A stretch of DNA of 64,000 nt from Gracilaria gracilis (lineage: Eukaryota > Rhodophyta > Florideophyceae > Gracilariales > Gracilariaceae): NCBI GenBank assembly GCA_030374805.1, contig JARGSG010000014.1, forward strand, positions 248,001 through 312,000, written 5' to 3'. Below are positions 36,397 to 45,584 of the stretch, in pieces. Position 1 is the first letter of the stretch. Each line of letters begins with the position of its first letter. A program made the position numbers and the translations under genes. Under the pieces are notes generated by a model. The model saw only the letters and a program-made list of their open reading frames with translations, did not search any database and was not told the origin of the DNA.

Positions 36397-37356
36397 ATGT
36401 TTCAACAACCGTGTCACACAAAGATGGGTATTGCGTTCACAATGCCAACCATTCCCGGTCTCTGCCCATCCAATACCTTACACCGTTCTCTTCATTCTCG
36501 CCATCAACATCTAAAGTATCAAAATATTCGTCGTCCTCGTCCTGCGTGTCTCAATCTCCAGGCATGCGCGTCAAGTACACAGGCTTCCCAAGAAGATGTC
36601 AGGAATATGTGCGTACTGGCTTTGCCAATGACCTCTGGAGCTGATGTGATATTCCCGGGTGGCAGTCAGCTTCTCTCCGTCCCACATGAAGCAGCAGATC
36701 GATTGCTGAGAACGGTTTGTGAGAATGACCCTCCAGAATTTGTATTTGTTTGCGTCAACGCTTGGGGGGATCCTGGTGAGGTGGGAACGTTATGTCTTAT
36801 CGACGACGTGCATATTGACCATGCACAGGACAAGGCAACGTTGCTGTGCAGCGGAATTTCACGTCTACGTCTATTACGCTTTGATGATCAAATGCAGAAC
36901 GCCGAAGTGCAAGTATTCACTGATGACGAACCAACACCGGATAGTGTTGAATCAATAAGTGAAAAAGAACAACATTTGGTATCCACCATGACCCAAATTG
37001 TGCAGCTGAGTATAAAGATTTCGGAAGGAAAGGATGAACACCAACGCGCTTTGAATGACACCCTTCAGCGAGTCCGTGCTTTTTGTGGAGAAATGGATGA
37101 TGAGGAAAGTCAAAAGCTCTTACAGCCCTGGATTTTGAAGCTCAGTCCACATTTGAGAAGGGAGCTGTTCAGTTTTATCGTCACAGATCTTCTCAGCATA
37201 AGCTTTATGGATCGCAAACGCATGCTCATGAGCACAGACACAGGTGAGCGCCTTGAACATGCTCTACAAGGACTAGAACCATATGTGAAAGAGTTAGCCG
37301 CAAAGGGGGCCATAGTTTCTGCACTAGGGCAGCCAGAGGATCAACCTCGCCCATGA
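36397..37356 (+). CDS. LON substrate-binding (PUA-like) domain protein, probably plastid
   Basis: This 319-aa protein has an N-terminal Lon-type substrate-binding domain without the ATPase or protease parts. The domain runs about 70-300: VLALPMTSGADVIFPGGSQLL, ENDPPEFVFVCVNAWG, VGTLCLIDDVHIDHAQDKATLLCSG and RLRLLRFDDQ, then a helical bundle (SPHLRRELFSFIVTDLLSI, RKRMLMSTDTGERLEHAL). Plants have such stand-alone LON-domain proteins in plastids. The first 60 residues are rich in Ser, Arg, His and Gln with few acids, consistent with organelle targeting. The ATG at 36397 is the first in the frame. Its function is unknown beyond likely protein or substrate binding. Confidence 0.78.
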   Translation: MFQQPCHTKMGIAFTMPTIPGLCPSNTLHRSLHSRHQHLKYQNIRRPRPACLNLQACASSTQASQEDVRNMCVLALPMTSGADVIFPGGSQLLSVPHEAADRLLRTVCENDPPEFVFVCVNAWGDPGEVGTLCLIDDVHIDHAQDKATLLCSGISRLRLLRFDDQMQNAEVQVFTDDEPTPDSVESISEKEQHLVSTMTQIVQLSIKISEGKDEHQRALNDTLQRVRAFCGEMDDEESQKLLQPWILKLSPHLRRELFSFIVTDLLSISFMDRKRMLMSTDTGERLEHALQGLEPYVKELAAKGAIVSALGQPEDQPRP

Positions 37357-37434
37357 GACATTTTCGTGGGCACGGTAATGCAATTGTGTCGTTTCTCCCT
37401 GATGTTATCTATATGTCTTGCTACACAGCTAATT

Positions 37435-39363
37435 CTACACGAGAAGCATCGCCGACTCATTGTCCAAATGATTATCTATTGATTCCCCAACGGAACGAAC
37501 TAACTCCGTTCTTAACCCGTCTGCCAGTATCGTCAGCTTTTTGAACAGTGTCCTATCACTTTCATCCACAACCTGAAGTTCCTTTTCCACTCGGGCTATC
37601 AAGTCTGCCAATTGCTTCCGCCCTTCGCCAGCCTTTCTTGTCAACGTGCCTCGTGAACATGCTTCAACCATCAGCTTCCGACGCACAGCCTGGCACTGTC
37701 GTTCAGCGGCTCTCCGCGCTTCGTGCCACCATTCTCGAAAAACTGGTCCACGCACGAATCGTTCGTAAAGCGCTCGCATCCTTTTGGGGTTTCCCGAACC
37801 CTTGCCCATGTTGCCCGAAGCATAGCACAGATCTTCAGGTGTGGGGAACTTTTCTACTTCGAAATCAGGAAGGCTTAAATGTCTGTCAAACGGATCTGAT
37901 ACATTCGGTTCATCGGTTAGGGACCTCCCATCACTCCAACAAGGGACGAGATATCTGTCAAACACTCCAAGAAATGGCTTTGTGATCTTTTCATATATAA
38001 CATCTCGTAGTTCGAGCGATAACTGATCTGCATTCGCACCGCCTTTAACCGAGGCGGCTAGTGCTGCAAGCAGCGCGCTTGTTATCTGACGCGCCTTGTA
38101 AAGTGATGACCTGTGGGTGCTTCTTAGCCCGGGTCTGAAATGCTTCCCAGCTACTTCTGATCCGGGAAGAACAAGGATATGTTCAAATGGAAGAGTATCC
38201 ACCAAATGGCTATTTGTAACACCGTAAACGGCTCCATCTGGGAACATCTTGCTTTTCTTCAGACCCATAAGTTCCGTGTATGTCGAATCCTGTATACAAT
38301 AATACGGACGCCAGTCGCCGACAAAAGGGAGCGGGTGAATTATGCCAACTATGCACAGCACAGCCGATGCACACTCAGAGGGTGTAGCGCCCAAAACAAG
38401 TAGAGGCTCTCCTAGGACAACAAGTTCCCATATGGACCAAAGCTTTTCATACACGCCTTGCAGTGCGTACGCGAGATTCACTTCATGAAAAGGTTGTGCG
38501 GAAGACTTTGTCGACGAGCTAGAGAGCGGCCACATGCGAACCAAGTCTGGTGTGCATAACCCTGCCGCTTGAGTAGTATGATCTTTGCTCGAATAGGACG
38601 GAGACCACGGTTCATAATCAACGCTCGTGGGTGAAATATTGTCCGTGCTTCGTGTGCCATTTACCATCAAGATAGCATCTGGTGCTGCGAATGAGCGAAG
38701 GAACGTTTGAGGCACAGACAAAGTCACGGTCTCGTCAACAAAAGGCAACTCAAGAGTGCGCCCATCGTTGTGCACTCGAGGGTCAGGCCAGGAAGAAACG
38801 TCCTCAACGGCGCGGAACAAGGCCTTTTCGCCGTGTGCAAAAGCTTTTGACGACAAACTGCTGAGCAATACGCTAGCAAGAGTAATGAAAGACGCGGAAG
38901 TGAGTACGACCACTGCTTTTTGAAAGTAGCCTCTAGGATTGGTTTTGTCCGGCGCCTGACGGAAGAGCGTGTGCGCTAGGAGCGTCTTGCGCTCCCTTCC
39001 ATTGGAATCGCGGGCTACGCGAAAGGTGTACAGAGCGTCTTCGTGACCAGTGCCGCCAGCGGCCGAGTCCGGCATTGCATAGTAGCATATAGCCTCTTTC
39101 TCGGCATGCGTGAGCACATTGTTCGGAACGCATGCTTCAACGACCTGCCCTTTATCGAGGTCAAAGCCTATGATGAGAAAAGCGGTTATCCACGGTTCGC
39201 AGGCGGCAATTGGGCTGGGATGGGCGTCGTCATTGCGAAAGCAAGTTGCAACGTTTCGCCGGCTCCAGATGTCAAAAGGAAGCGTGGGTGGTAGTGTCGA
39301 AAGCGCATGCTGGCGTGGGGCGGCGGAGTCATGACGGGGCTCCGCAACGCCCAGCATGCGCAT
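37435..39363 (-). CDS. DENND6: DENN-domain protein, DENND6 (AFI1/FAM116) family
   Basis: This is a 642-aa Rab guanine-nucleotide exchange factor candidate; animal DENND6A activates Rab14 in endocytic recycling. The upstream DENN part has ITAFLIIGFDLDKGQVVEACVP, LTHAEKEAICYYAMPDS, DALYTFRVAR and RGYFQKAVVVLTSASF. The core DENN follows with LWSIWELVVLGEPLLVLGATPSE, CIVGIIHPLPFVGDWRPYYCI, GVTNSHLVDTLPFEHILVLP and the FLGVFDRYLVPCW segment. The C-terminus is helical. The same order is seen in DENND6A (about 608 aa). The ATG at 39363 was chosen; the longer frame begins at TTG. Together with PRA1 this adds a second Rab-pathway gene to the window. Confidence 0.88.
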   Translation of the reverse strand: MRMLGVAEPRHDSAAPRQHALSTLPPTLPFDIWSRRNVATCFRNDDAHPSPIAACEPWITAFLIIGFDLDKGQVVEACVPNNVLTHAEKEAICYYAMPDSAAGGTGHEDALYTFRVARDSNGRERKTLLAHTLFRQAPDKTNPRGYFQKAVVVLTSASFITLASVLLSSLSSKAFAHGEKALFRAVEDVSSWPDPRVHNDGRTLELPFVDETVTLSVPQTFLRSFAAPDAILMVNGTRSTDNISPTSVDYEPWSPSYSSKDHTTQAAGLCTPDLVRMWPLSSSSTKSSAQPFHEVNLAYALQGVYEKLWSIWELVVLGEPLLVLGATPSECASAVLCIVGIIHPLPFVGDWRPYYCIQDSTYTELMGLKKSKMFPDGAVYGVTNSHLVDTLPFEHILVLPGSEVAGKHFRPGLRSTHRSSLYKARQITSALLAALAASVKGGANADQLSLELRDVIYEKITKPFLGVFDRYLVPCWSDGRSLTDEPNVSDPFDRHLSLPDFEVEKFPTPEDLCYASGNMGKGSGNPKRMRALYERFVRGPVFREWWHEARRAAERQCQAVRRKLMVEACSRGTLTRKAGEGRKQLADLIARVEKELQVVDESDRTLFKKLTILADGLRTELVRSVGESIDNHLDNESAMLLV

Positions 39364-40104
39364 GGCGCGGCGACGAAGCTTCGCGGCGGACTTCAACGCG
39401 GCGACGGCAGGCAGACGCGACGTTCATGAGCTGGTAGGACGGCCGGTAGCAGACGGGAGCATACTCGCGGAGACGAGGACGCTCGCGGTGTGAAAGATAC
39501 GTATGGAGTATGGGTAGAATGAAGTTTGGTGGCCGGTATCTACCTTGGTACGGGCAACGGGATGTGTCATGCGGTGTCGGCTCGTGAGCAGTAGCGATGG
39601 CGGGAGTATCGGTGCTGGATTGCTTGTGCTACGGGGGTGTGCTGCAATTGGTGCACAGGTGGCGAGCGTGGCAGAGCACTTGTGAGCGGGAAAAAGGGTT
39701 GGGAGTGGGCTGTTACCTTTGGCATTGCGCGTGGGCCAGTGGGCAGGTGAGGACGAAGGCGCATGGGAGGAAAGGGTGTGTGCGGTGAATTGGGTGGACA
39801 ACGGCGGCGCGTTGAGTGAGGAGGATGAGGAAGATGTGAAGACAAGTTTTTTTATTAACATGAATTGAGAAGTGGCATACCAAGGGTACCAACGGTAGAC
39901 GTGGCGTTGCGGCCGTTTTGGGGTCGGTGGGGTTTTACGGAGGCGTTGATAAACGATTAACATGAGCGAGATCGGTGCGGCGGAAAGACTGCATACACGT
40001 ATTCAGTGCGCAGCTTCCTGGAAGCAACTTTTTGAAGACACGGATTGCGCAAAGCAGCGGCGGTGTGTGTGAGCAGGATTTTGAGTTAGACAAAGCGAGA
40101 GGTG
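39364..40104. other. Intergenic region DENND6-TspO A
   Basis: No gene is supported; a 179-codon minus-strand frame (39963-39424) is Ser/Pro/Thr-rich low complexity without family features. The paired GTACC elements at 39878-39897 lie here. Confidence 0.5.
39878..39897. promoter_or_regulatory. Overlapping pair of GTACC-type elements
   Basis: TACCAAGGGTACCAACGGTA combines two overlapping copies of the gapped palindrome. Its GTACCAACGGTA half is identical to sites at 40936 and 53861. Read on the other strand it shares GTACCCTTGGTAyGCCACT with 42728-42746. Confidence 0.5.
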
Positions 40105-40680
40105 CTACGAGGGCTTGAGCTTGAGGTAGTTGACGGGGGGATGCGCAATGGCGTGCATCTGATAGTCGGCGTAGACGTGGTTGTTGGCATACAGGAAAAA
40201 GTTAAGGTAAACGTTGAAGGACACCCAGGCAAAGACGGGCGCCATGAGACGGCCGGCGAGCAGCGACACGTCGTAGAAGAGCAACATGGTGAGAGCGGTG
40301 GCAAACCACAGCGGCACGATCATGAGCAAGGCGAGATCAATGCGCTGCAGGCCGAAGAGCACAATGATGAAGAAGTGATTAAGCAGGCATTGTGTTAGGT
40401 AAGCGACGAGGCAGGGCGACAGTACTGTGGGCGGGTATGATAGCGTGTACACGACGAAGGAGGCATGGCCCATGCATAGGTAGAGCACGACCCAGGTGAT
40501 GGCGGTGATGGGGGTGTTGGGAGTGAGGGAGGACTTGCGTAAGGAGCGGCGCCATGCCAGAGACGAGGGGGAGTTATCGGACGATACGAACGAAAGCACG
40601 CCACCCAGCAGCGGGATGAGAATGAAGACGGCGTACAGGGGGAGATTGGCGGGCGGCTGGAACCATGTAGCGGAAGTCAT
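40105..40680 (-). CDS. TspO/MBR-family membrane protein (copy A)
   Basis: This 191-aa protein of the TspO (translocator/peripheral benzodiazepine receptor) family binds tetrapyrroles and sterols and acts in outer mitochondrial, ER or plastid membranes. Five hydrophobic segments are seen (about 11-30, 54-76, 86-107, 115-138, 143-165). The family's first loop and second helix are recognisable: WRRSLRKSSLTPNTPITA, then the diagnostic WVVLYLCMGHASFVVY. The third to fifth helices include the AYLTQCLLNHFFIIVLFG and WVSFNVYLNFFLYANN blocks. It is about 30% similar by eye to copy B, 430 bp away in the same orientation, so an old tandem duplication is likely. Confidence 0.8.
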   Translation of the reverse strand: MTSATWFQPPANLPLYAVFILIPLLGGVLSFVSSDNSPSSLAWRRSLRKSSLTPNTPITAITWVVLYLCMGHASFVVYTLSYPPTVLSPCLVAYLTQCLLNHFFIIVLFGLQRIDLALLMIVPLWFATALTMLLFYDVSLLAGRLMAPVFAWVSFNVYLNFFLYANNHVYADYQMHAIAHPPVNYLKLKPS

Positions 40681-41108
40681 GTGGAGCGACGGAGGCGCGC
40701 GACGGCGTCATGGGGCGGCGCGAGGCTGACGGCGCGGAGCGAAGCGGACGACGCAGAGCAAAGGCGCGAGCAACTATACTTTGGTATATCTACGAAGAAA
40801 GGCGCACCTCGGTGAGGATGTTGATAAGATACACCGCTCCCCGCGCGACTAGGTATATCTAGAGAGATAAGGGGGTAAGGAGCGAGAGCTGCGCGCAATG
40901 CTCACGCCGCCTATGATACCTTCGGCAGATACAGGGTACCAACGGTACATATAGATGGTGTTATCGATGCGGCAGCGCCAATGGCAGGCAGCGGCGTGGG
41001 AGGCTGGGAGCTGGTGGTGCGAAACGTGGCCACGGTGGCCACGATGGTCAGCGTGCGCACGTTGTGAAAATCTCGTACAAATGAAACCCATTTACTGTAC
41101 GAGGTTTA
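40681..41108. other. Spacer between the TspO paralogues
   Basis: It contains GGTATATCTA twice (about 40784 and 40852) and a GTACCAACGGTAC site at 40936. No gene is seen. Confidence 0.5.
40936..40948. promoter_or_regulatory. GTACCAACGGTAC element
   Basis: This 13-bp gapped palindrome lies 256 bp upstream of TspO A. Twelve bases are identical at 39886 and 53861. Confidence 0.5.
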
Positions 41109-41690
41109 TTACTGGCACTTGTCGTGCTCGGACGCCACGATGGACGGCTGCTGCAGCGGCGCGGCGTGCGCGGCCAGCAGCTGCTCCTTGCTCGCCTGCA
41201 GCTCGGCCGCGTGCTGGTTGTGGCGCCACATGTAGTGGTTGAGGTATGTCATCAGCAGCAACCAGCACACATACGGCACGCTCAGCAGCGTCGCCAGCGG
41301 CGCGTGGCGCCACACCACGCACATCAGACCCACGGCCACTGCGTCCAGCGCGTACATCACGTACAGTGCCACGTCGATGCGCCGCTTCGCGAAGAACACC
41401 ACCCCCCACCCGTTCAGCAGCGCCAGGTGCACGCCGTACAGCGCCGCCGTGCCCGCAAACGCCCAGTCGTGCGTGCTGCCCGTGTACACCACGTACGACG
41501 AGTAGCCCATTGACAGGTAGCTCCATGTCCATGCGATTGGGTGCACGAAATTCGGCGGCCGGTACGGCCACTTTCGTAGAGACGTGTGCCACAGACGTGC
41601 CGGCGGCTCCAGCAGCAGCACTTGAAGAATGCCTAGAAGAAGCGGCCCGAACAGCAGCGCCGTCACGAGCGGCGCGTCCGGCTGCGACAT
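41109..41690 (-). CDS. TspO/MBR-family membrane protein (copy B)
   Basis: This 193-aa protein has five hydrophobic segments in TspO order (about 9-27, 52-72, 83-100, 107-128, 133-152). The signature region is closer to canonical TspO than copy A's: LWHTSLRKWPYRPPNFVHP and then IAWTWSYLSMGYSSYVVYT. Later landmarks are ALYGVHLALLNGWGVVFFAKR and the final helix WLLLMTYLNHYMWRHNQ. The C-terminal 30 residues are soluble and Gln/Ala-rich. Expected partners are haem and porphyrins; in plants TspO is stress-induced and scavenges haem. Which membrane it uses here cannot be told. Confidence 0.85.
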   Translation of the reverse strand: MSQPDAPLVTALLFGPLLLGILQVLLLEPPARLWHTSLRKWPYRPPNFVHPIAWTWSYLSMGYSSYVVYTGSTHDWAFAGTAALYGVHLALLNGWGVVFFAKRRIDVALYVMYALDAVAVGLMCVVWRHAPLATLLSVPYVCWLLLMTYLNHYMWRHNQHAAELQASKEQLLAAHAAPLQQPSIVASEHDKCQ

Positions 41691-42126
41691 GATGCGTGTC
41701 AGAACTTCCAGTTTTGAACGGCCCCTCTTCTGTGCTTGTGTGAGCGACGCCGGCGTTGAAGACGGCAGCGTATCTAGATAGGCAGGTCTGGAGGCGGATG
41801 GCTGTCGGAGGCGGAGGCGGAGGCGGAGGCGGAGGCGGAGGCGGTGGCGCCGAGAGAGAATGGCGGGCTGTTTTCAAAGCGTCCCCAATCCAGATATCAA
41901 ATCCCGGCGCGTATCTCAATGGCGCCGCGCCATTGGCGCGTGCCACGCTGCAAATCATGCTTACAGTGCCTTTTTGCGTGCAGAGCGCCTCCAACATGAT
42001 GATCATGTTTGCAGTTTGGCATATCTGGCGGCGCTGCCTGCTGCTGCCGCCGGGCCGCCGCCCCCAACTCTGCCGTCCCGCAGCTGGCGGAGCGCCTCAT
42101 AGAGGCCGTCATATGATAGAGCAGCC
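41691..42126. other. Divergent TspO B / GNA1 promoter region
   Basis: This divergent promoter region includes a hexanucleotide repeat (41806-41845). No gene is supported; overlapping long frames on the minus strand encode repeat-derived Pro tracts. Confidence 0.5.
41806..41845. repeat. (CGGAGG)n microsatellite
   Basis: Six to seven tandem CGGAGG units lie about 280 bp upstream of the GNA1 ATG and 115 bp upstream of TspO B. This is a likely length-variable promoter repeat. Confidence 0.8.
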
Positions 42127-42576
42127 ATGGCGAGGCCCCCGGCGCACGATGTGACCATTCGACGCATCGAGGAGGACGATCTGCAACGTGGCTTCTTCGA
42201 CGTCTTGGCACAACTCACAAAGGCACCTCCCCTGTCGCCGCAGCAGTTTGGCCGACTGGTGCGACTGCAGAGGGAGCTGGATGTGCAGCTCACGCTGGTT
42301 GCCGTCAGGGACGCCACCGTCGTCGGCACTGCTTCCGTTTTGATTGAGCCCAAGTTTATCAGGGGCGGCTCGCCTTGTGCTCATATTGAGGACGTTGTTG
42401 TCGATGCTTCGCTGAGGGCAACGGGCGTCGGCAGACAACTTATTCAACGCCTACTGGCGTTTGCCACGGAGAAGGGCTGTTATAAGGTCATTTTGGATTG
42501 TGCCGACGACAATATTCCTTTTTATCGCAAGTGTGGATTTCAGCAGAAGGAGACGCAGATGGCACACTACTTATGA
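42127..42576 (+). CDS. GNA1: Glucosamine-6-phosphate N-acetyltransferase
   Basis: This 149-aa GNAT-fold enzyme acetylates glucosamine-6-phosphate from acetyl-CoA, a step toward UDP-GlcNAc. It matches eukaryotic GNA1 end to end: IRRIEEDDLQRGFFDVLAQL, LVAVRDATVVGTASVLIEPKF, HIEDVVVDASLRATGVGRQL with the acetyl-CoA loop RATGVG at 97-102, and the C-terminal KVILDCADDNIPFYRKCGF, a GNA1 hallmark. The length equals yeast Gna1 (159) closely. The ATG is the only one near the start. It is followed 690 bp on by another sugar-nucleotide gene. Confidence 0.93.
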   Translation: MARPPAHDVTIRRIEEDDLQRGFFDVLAQLTKAPPLSPQQFGRLVRLQRELDVQLTLVAVRDATVVGTASVLIEPKFIRGGSPCAHIEDVVVDASLRATGVGRQLIQRLLAFATEKGCYKVILDCADDNIPFYRKCGFQQKETQMAHYL

Positions 42577-43265
42577 TACCCCACTCCCTGTCTGCGTATG
42601 CCTTCATAACACCACATCGTGAATCCCCCAAATAAACCAAGCCAGTGTGAGTGACGGCTAACCGTCAACTTTTGGTGCTCATCACCATTGTCCAATCATT
42701 CACAACCGCTGCTTGAACCGCCTTCTTGTACCCTTGGTACGCCACTGTGGAAATGCACCAACCATTACCGTTTGGTCAACGGGTCTCTGTACCTGTTTTT
42801 AACATTCGCCCCATTCTGCTGTGACCAATATCGCAACTGGCGCATGTTCCAGGTGCCGTGTAAATGAAATTTGTGTAACAGAACTCCCGCAAAGTCCTGC
42901 TTCCTTCGTCTTCCTCTGTGCACAACCTGGATAGAGAAGTTCACAACGTCTAAATTCAGTCTCTCTGTCCGTAAATCATCCCGAACGGTCTATTCCCCCA
43001 ACAAACATGCATTTTTCTTCCCTTGGTGGCTACAGTATCCATCCACGTCATGGATTATGAGCATGATTTGCAACTCTTGCTTTGTGCGCTACTACTAGTA
43101 ATCATTGATCACCCAACCTCCCCTGCAATTCCTCTTCCTCTTCGTCATTGTGCGTCCAAAAGGTTTCTTCAGAAATCGTAAGCCGTGATTAACAGTGTAC
43201 AGCACGTGGGCATACCTTTGTATTCACCAGTTGTCGGCCAACCTCTTCCCCCTCAAGTCGTCAAC
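42577..43265. other. Intergenic region upstream of the glucuronokinase fusion
   Basis: No gene is supported. It holds a GTACCCTTGGTAC element at 42728. The last 150 bases are pyrimidine-rich, as expected for a leader. Confidence 0.5.
42728..42740. promoter_or_regulatory. GTACCCTTGGTAC element
   Basis: A gapped palindrome between GNA1 and the fusion gene. With its flank it shares 18 of 19 bases with the reverse complement of the site at 39878. Confidence 0.5.
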
Positions 43266-45248
43266 ATGACGCCGATCAAACGCCCCTCTATTCCCACTGA
43301 GCATTTTGGTGTTGTTCTACTTGCCGCCGGTTATGGAACACGCCTAGCCGCCGATATTGCTAACGATCGCCAGTTCTCGTCGATGGCCTCGATTCCCAAA
43401 CCTCTCTTGCCGGTTGGAGGTGAACCAATTCTTACACACTGGCTGCGCACTGTTTCTACTTTGCCTGCTATTTCTAGCATTGTCGTTGTCTCCAATGCTG
43501 CCCATTATTCTCTATACTGCATGTGGGCAGAACACATTCGGGGGACATTCTGTGATTCTGCGAGCATGCCGCTCACCGTAGTTTCTGATGGAACTGGATC
43601 GAACGAGACGCGTCTCGGAGCAGTGAGTGCTATAAACACGGGCTTGAATCACGTGGCTAAGAAAGGAGCCCAGAGAGCTTTGATCATTGCCGGTGATTGT
43701 CTTTTCCCCAACGTTTCAATCATGTCGCATGTAGAAGACTTTTGCAAGTCTGACCAACATGCTGCTGCCTTCGCCTATCACCTTGAGGACATTTCAGAAA
43801 GCCACAAGCGTGGAATGTTCTGGGTCGAAGAACTACGCGATGGCACTACTATCGCAAAGCAGCTCATTGAGAAACCGAAGGACACGTCGAAACTTACGTC
43901 TGATTTGGCAAGCGCGCCGGTGTATATGCTGGAAAAGCAATCCTTTGACAGCGTTCCAAAGTTTCTGGAGCAACATAAGGATCAGTCGCTTGACAAGCGA
44001 GATGCTCCAGGATTATGGCTTTCCTGGCTCATATCGCAGACTTCTGTTCGCATCTATACGGTGGAACATCGTCTGGATGTCGGCAACCTGATGCAGTACA
44101 AGGATGCCTTGTGGACATTCACGATTCCCTCCCAGTCTCACACTGCATCAAAACTTCGTGACCGTCTTTCATACGAACCAGCCGTTGGTCGAGCATATCC
44201 TCGCGTTGGAATCTTGGGAAACCCATCAGATGGATTTGAGGGCAAGGTAATATCGGCTTCTATTGTCTCTGAGGGATATGCTGAAGTCGTTGCCACAACG
44301 AACGACAAGTTTGTTATCACGCCAAACCCAAAGCACGAGTTCTTCATCGAGTTTGATGGTCTGCCGCATATGATACAGCGAGCAGATGATTATGGGCTTT
44401 CTTATTCAGCTCAGCCATTAGTTGGGGCCGCATGCATCATGTTTGCCAAGATGTACCAAAAGTACAAATCCGAGGGAGACGATGCCTCAAGCCTTAGCTC
44501 ATTACCGAACTGTCAGCTCACGTACTCGTCTACCATCCCTACGAAAATAGGCCTCTCTGGCTCTTCTGCATTCCTTCTGGCAACGTTCAGAGCCTTGGCC
44601 AGGTTCTATAACACAAGTCTGGAGGGAATTTGCCCCGATATGAAGGTATGGGCAGATGTGATGCGAAATGCAGAAGTGGAACTCTTGGGTATAGCGGGTG
44701 GAAGACAAGACCCAATTATGGCATTGACGCAGGGCATTGTTCTAATGGATTTCACTGATGGAGGTCTAGGGAATTGCGAGCGGTTAGATGAGAAACTGTT
44801 CCCTGATCTGTGGATCTGTTACCATCAATCACCGGGGGAGTCTTCTGGAAAGGTTCATAGCGATCTTCGCGCTCGTTATGCCAAAGGTGATCAAACTATC
44901 TCCGCTGTAGTCAAGAAGTTAATCGAGTTGGTGGATGACGGCAAAAAGGTGTTAGAAACTGGGGAACTTTGTCGCCTACCAGAGCTTTTCAATCGCAATT
45001 TTGAACTTAGGACTGAGCTTGTTGGGGACGTCGCGATAGGGGAGGCCAACAAGAAACTAACGTGCGTGGCAAAGGAAGCTGGGTTTGCCGCAAAGATGAC
45101 CGGCAGTGGTGGGTGTGCATTATGTATTCCTAATCCTGTGAGAACGTTGTCAAAAGACGATGTATTGAAAGCCAAAACAATCTTTGAGAGGCATAACCTG
45201 GTGTTTAGGAAGGTTCAGATTCTTGAAAGTCGCCCTTGGATGACTTAA
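43266..45248 (+). CDS. Bifunctional nucleotidyltransferase-glucuronokinase fusion
   Basis: This is a 660-aa two-domain enzyme. Residues about 12-285 are a sugar-phosphate nucleotidyltransferase with the signature VVLLAAGYGTRL (16-27), IPKPLLPVGGEPIL (43-56) and a metal-binding IAGDCLF (141-147). Residues about 307-655 are a GHMP kinase matching plant glucuronokinase: YPRVGILGNPSD (311-322), the ATP loop KIGLSGSSAFLL (427-438), GIAGGRQDP, SPGESSGKVHSDLR and the C-terminal TGSGGCA (about 612-618). The kinase makes GlcA-1-phosphate and the fused domain could convert it to UDP-GlcA, bypassing UDP-Glc dehydrogenase. Specificity of the first domain is inferred. An in-frame GTG lies upstream; the ATG at 43266 was used. 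Confidence 0.88.
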   Translation: MTPIKRPSIPTEHFGVVLLAAGYGTRLAADIANDRQFSSMASIPKPLLPVGGEPILTHWLRTVSTLPAISSIVVVSNAAHYSLYCMWAEHIRGTFCDSASMPLTVVSDGTGSNETRLGAVSAINTGLNHVAKKGAQRALIIAGDCLFPNVSIMSHVEDFCKSDQHAAAFAYHLEDISESHKRGMFWVEELRDGTTIAKQLIEKPKDTSKLTSDLASAPVYMLEKQSFDSVPKFLEQHKDQSLDKRDAPGLWLSWLISQTSVRIYTVEHRLDVGNLMQYKDALWTFTIPSQSHTASKLRDRLSYEPAVGRAYPRVGILGNPSDGFEGKVISASIVSEGYAEVVATTNDKFVITPNPKHEFFIEFDGLPHMIQRADDYGLSYSAQPLVGAACIMFAKMYQKYKSEGDDASSLSSLPNCQLTYSSTIPTKIGLSGSSAFLLATFRALARFYNTSLEGICPDMKVWADVMRNAEVELLGIAGGRQDPIMALTQGIVLMDFTDGGLGNCERLDEKLFPDLWICYHQSPGESSGKVHSDLRARYAKGDQTISAVVKKLIELVDDGKKVLETGELCRLPELFNRNFELRTELVGDVAIGEANKKLTCVAKEAGFAAKMTGSGGCALCIPNPVRTLSKDDVLKAKTIFERHNLVFRKVQILESRPWMT

Positions 45249-45584
45249 GTTTCGGGCATCGACGTGTTACCTACAAACAACCCAAGTATGCGGTCTGTAA
45301 CAAGAATATCGAGTTGAGCTCCAGAGCGTTAACTCATAAGAGCAGCGAAAACTTTTACATCCCTGAGCAGCCGCAACTGTACTTGGTTCATAATACGCAC
45401 CAATCCGTTCAGTTCGAATACCGAACTTTCTTCCATCTGGATTTGATGTTAGTAACGAATGAAGATTGATCATTGGTGCACCGTGCAGTGAAACTAGGGT
45501 GACGACAAAAATGCTTAGAATCGACTTCTATGTACGTGCGACCGACAGCTTTGGGTTTTAATTGTGAGTAAAAGGTTAGCATAT
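45249..45584. other. Convergent intergenic region, nothing seen
   Basis: The 3' flanks of the fusion gene and V-ATPase C lie here. No gene or structured element was recognised. Confidence 0.5.

Noticed and set aside
39424-39963. Minus-strand 179-codon frame
   Set aside because: Ser/Pro/Thr low complexity following base composition; lies between DENND6 and TspO A with no recognisable domain.
41092-42006. Long minus-strand frame overlapping TspO B
   Set aside because: It is a shadow of TspO B in another frame, with a Pro tract from the CGGAGG microsatellite.
43185-43265. N-terminal extension of the glucuronokinase fusion
   Set aside because: The extension begins at GTG; the first ATG (43266) sits right before the conserved NTase core. 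The same reasoning was applied to ECT, PDI, SAE1, CPI1, RRP40, V-ATPase C and DENND6.
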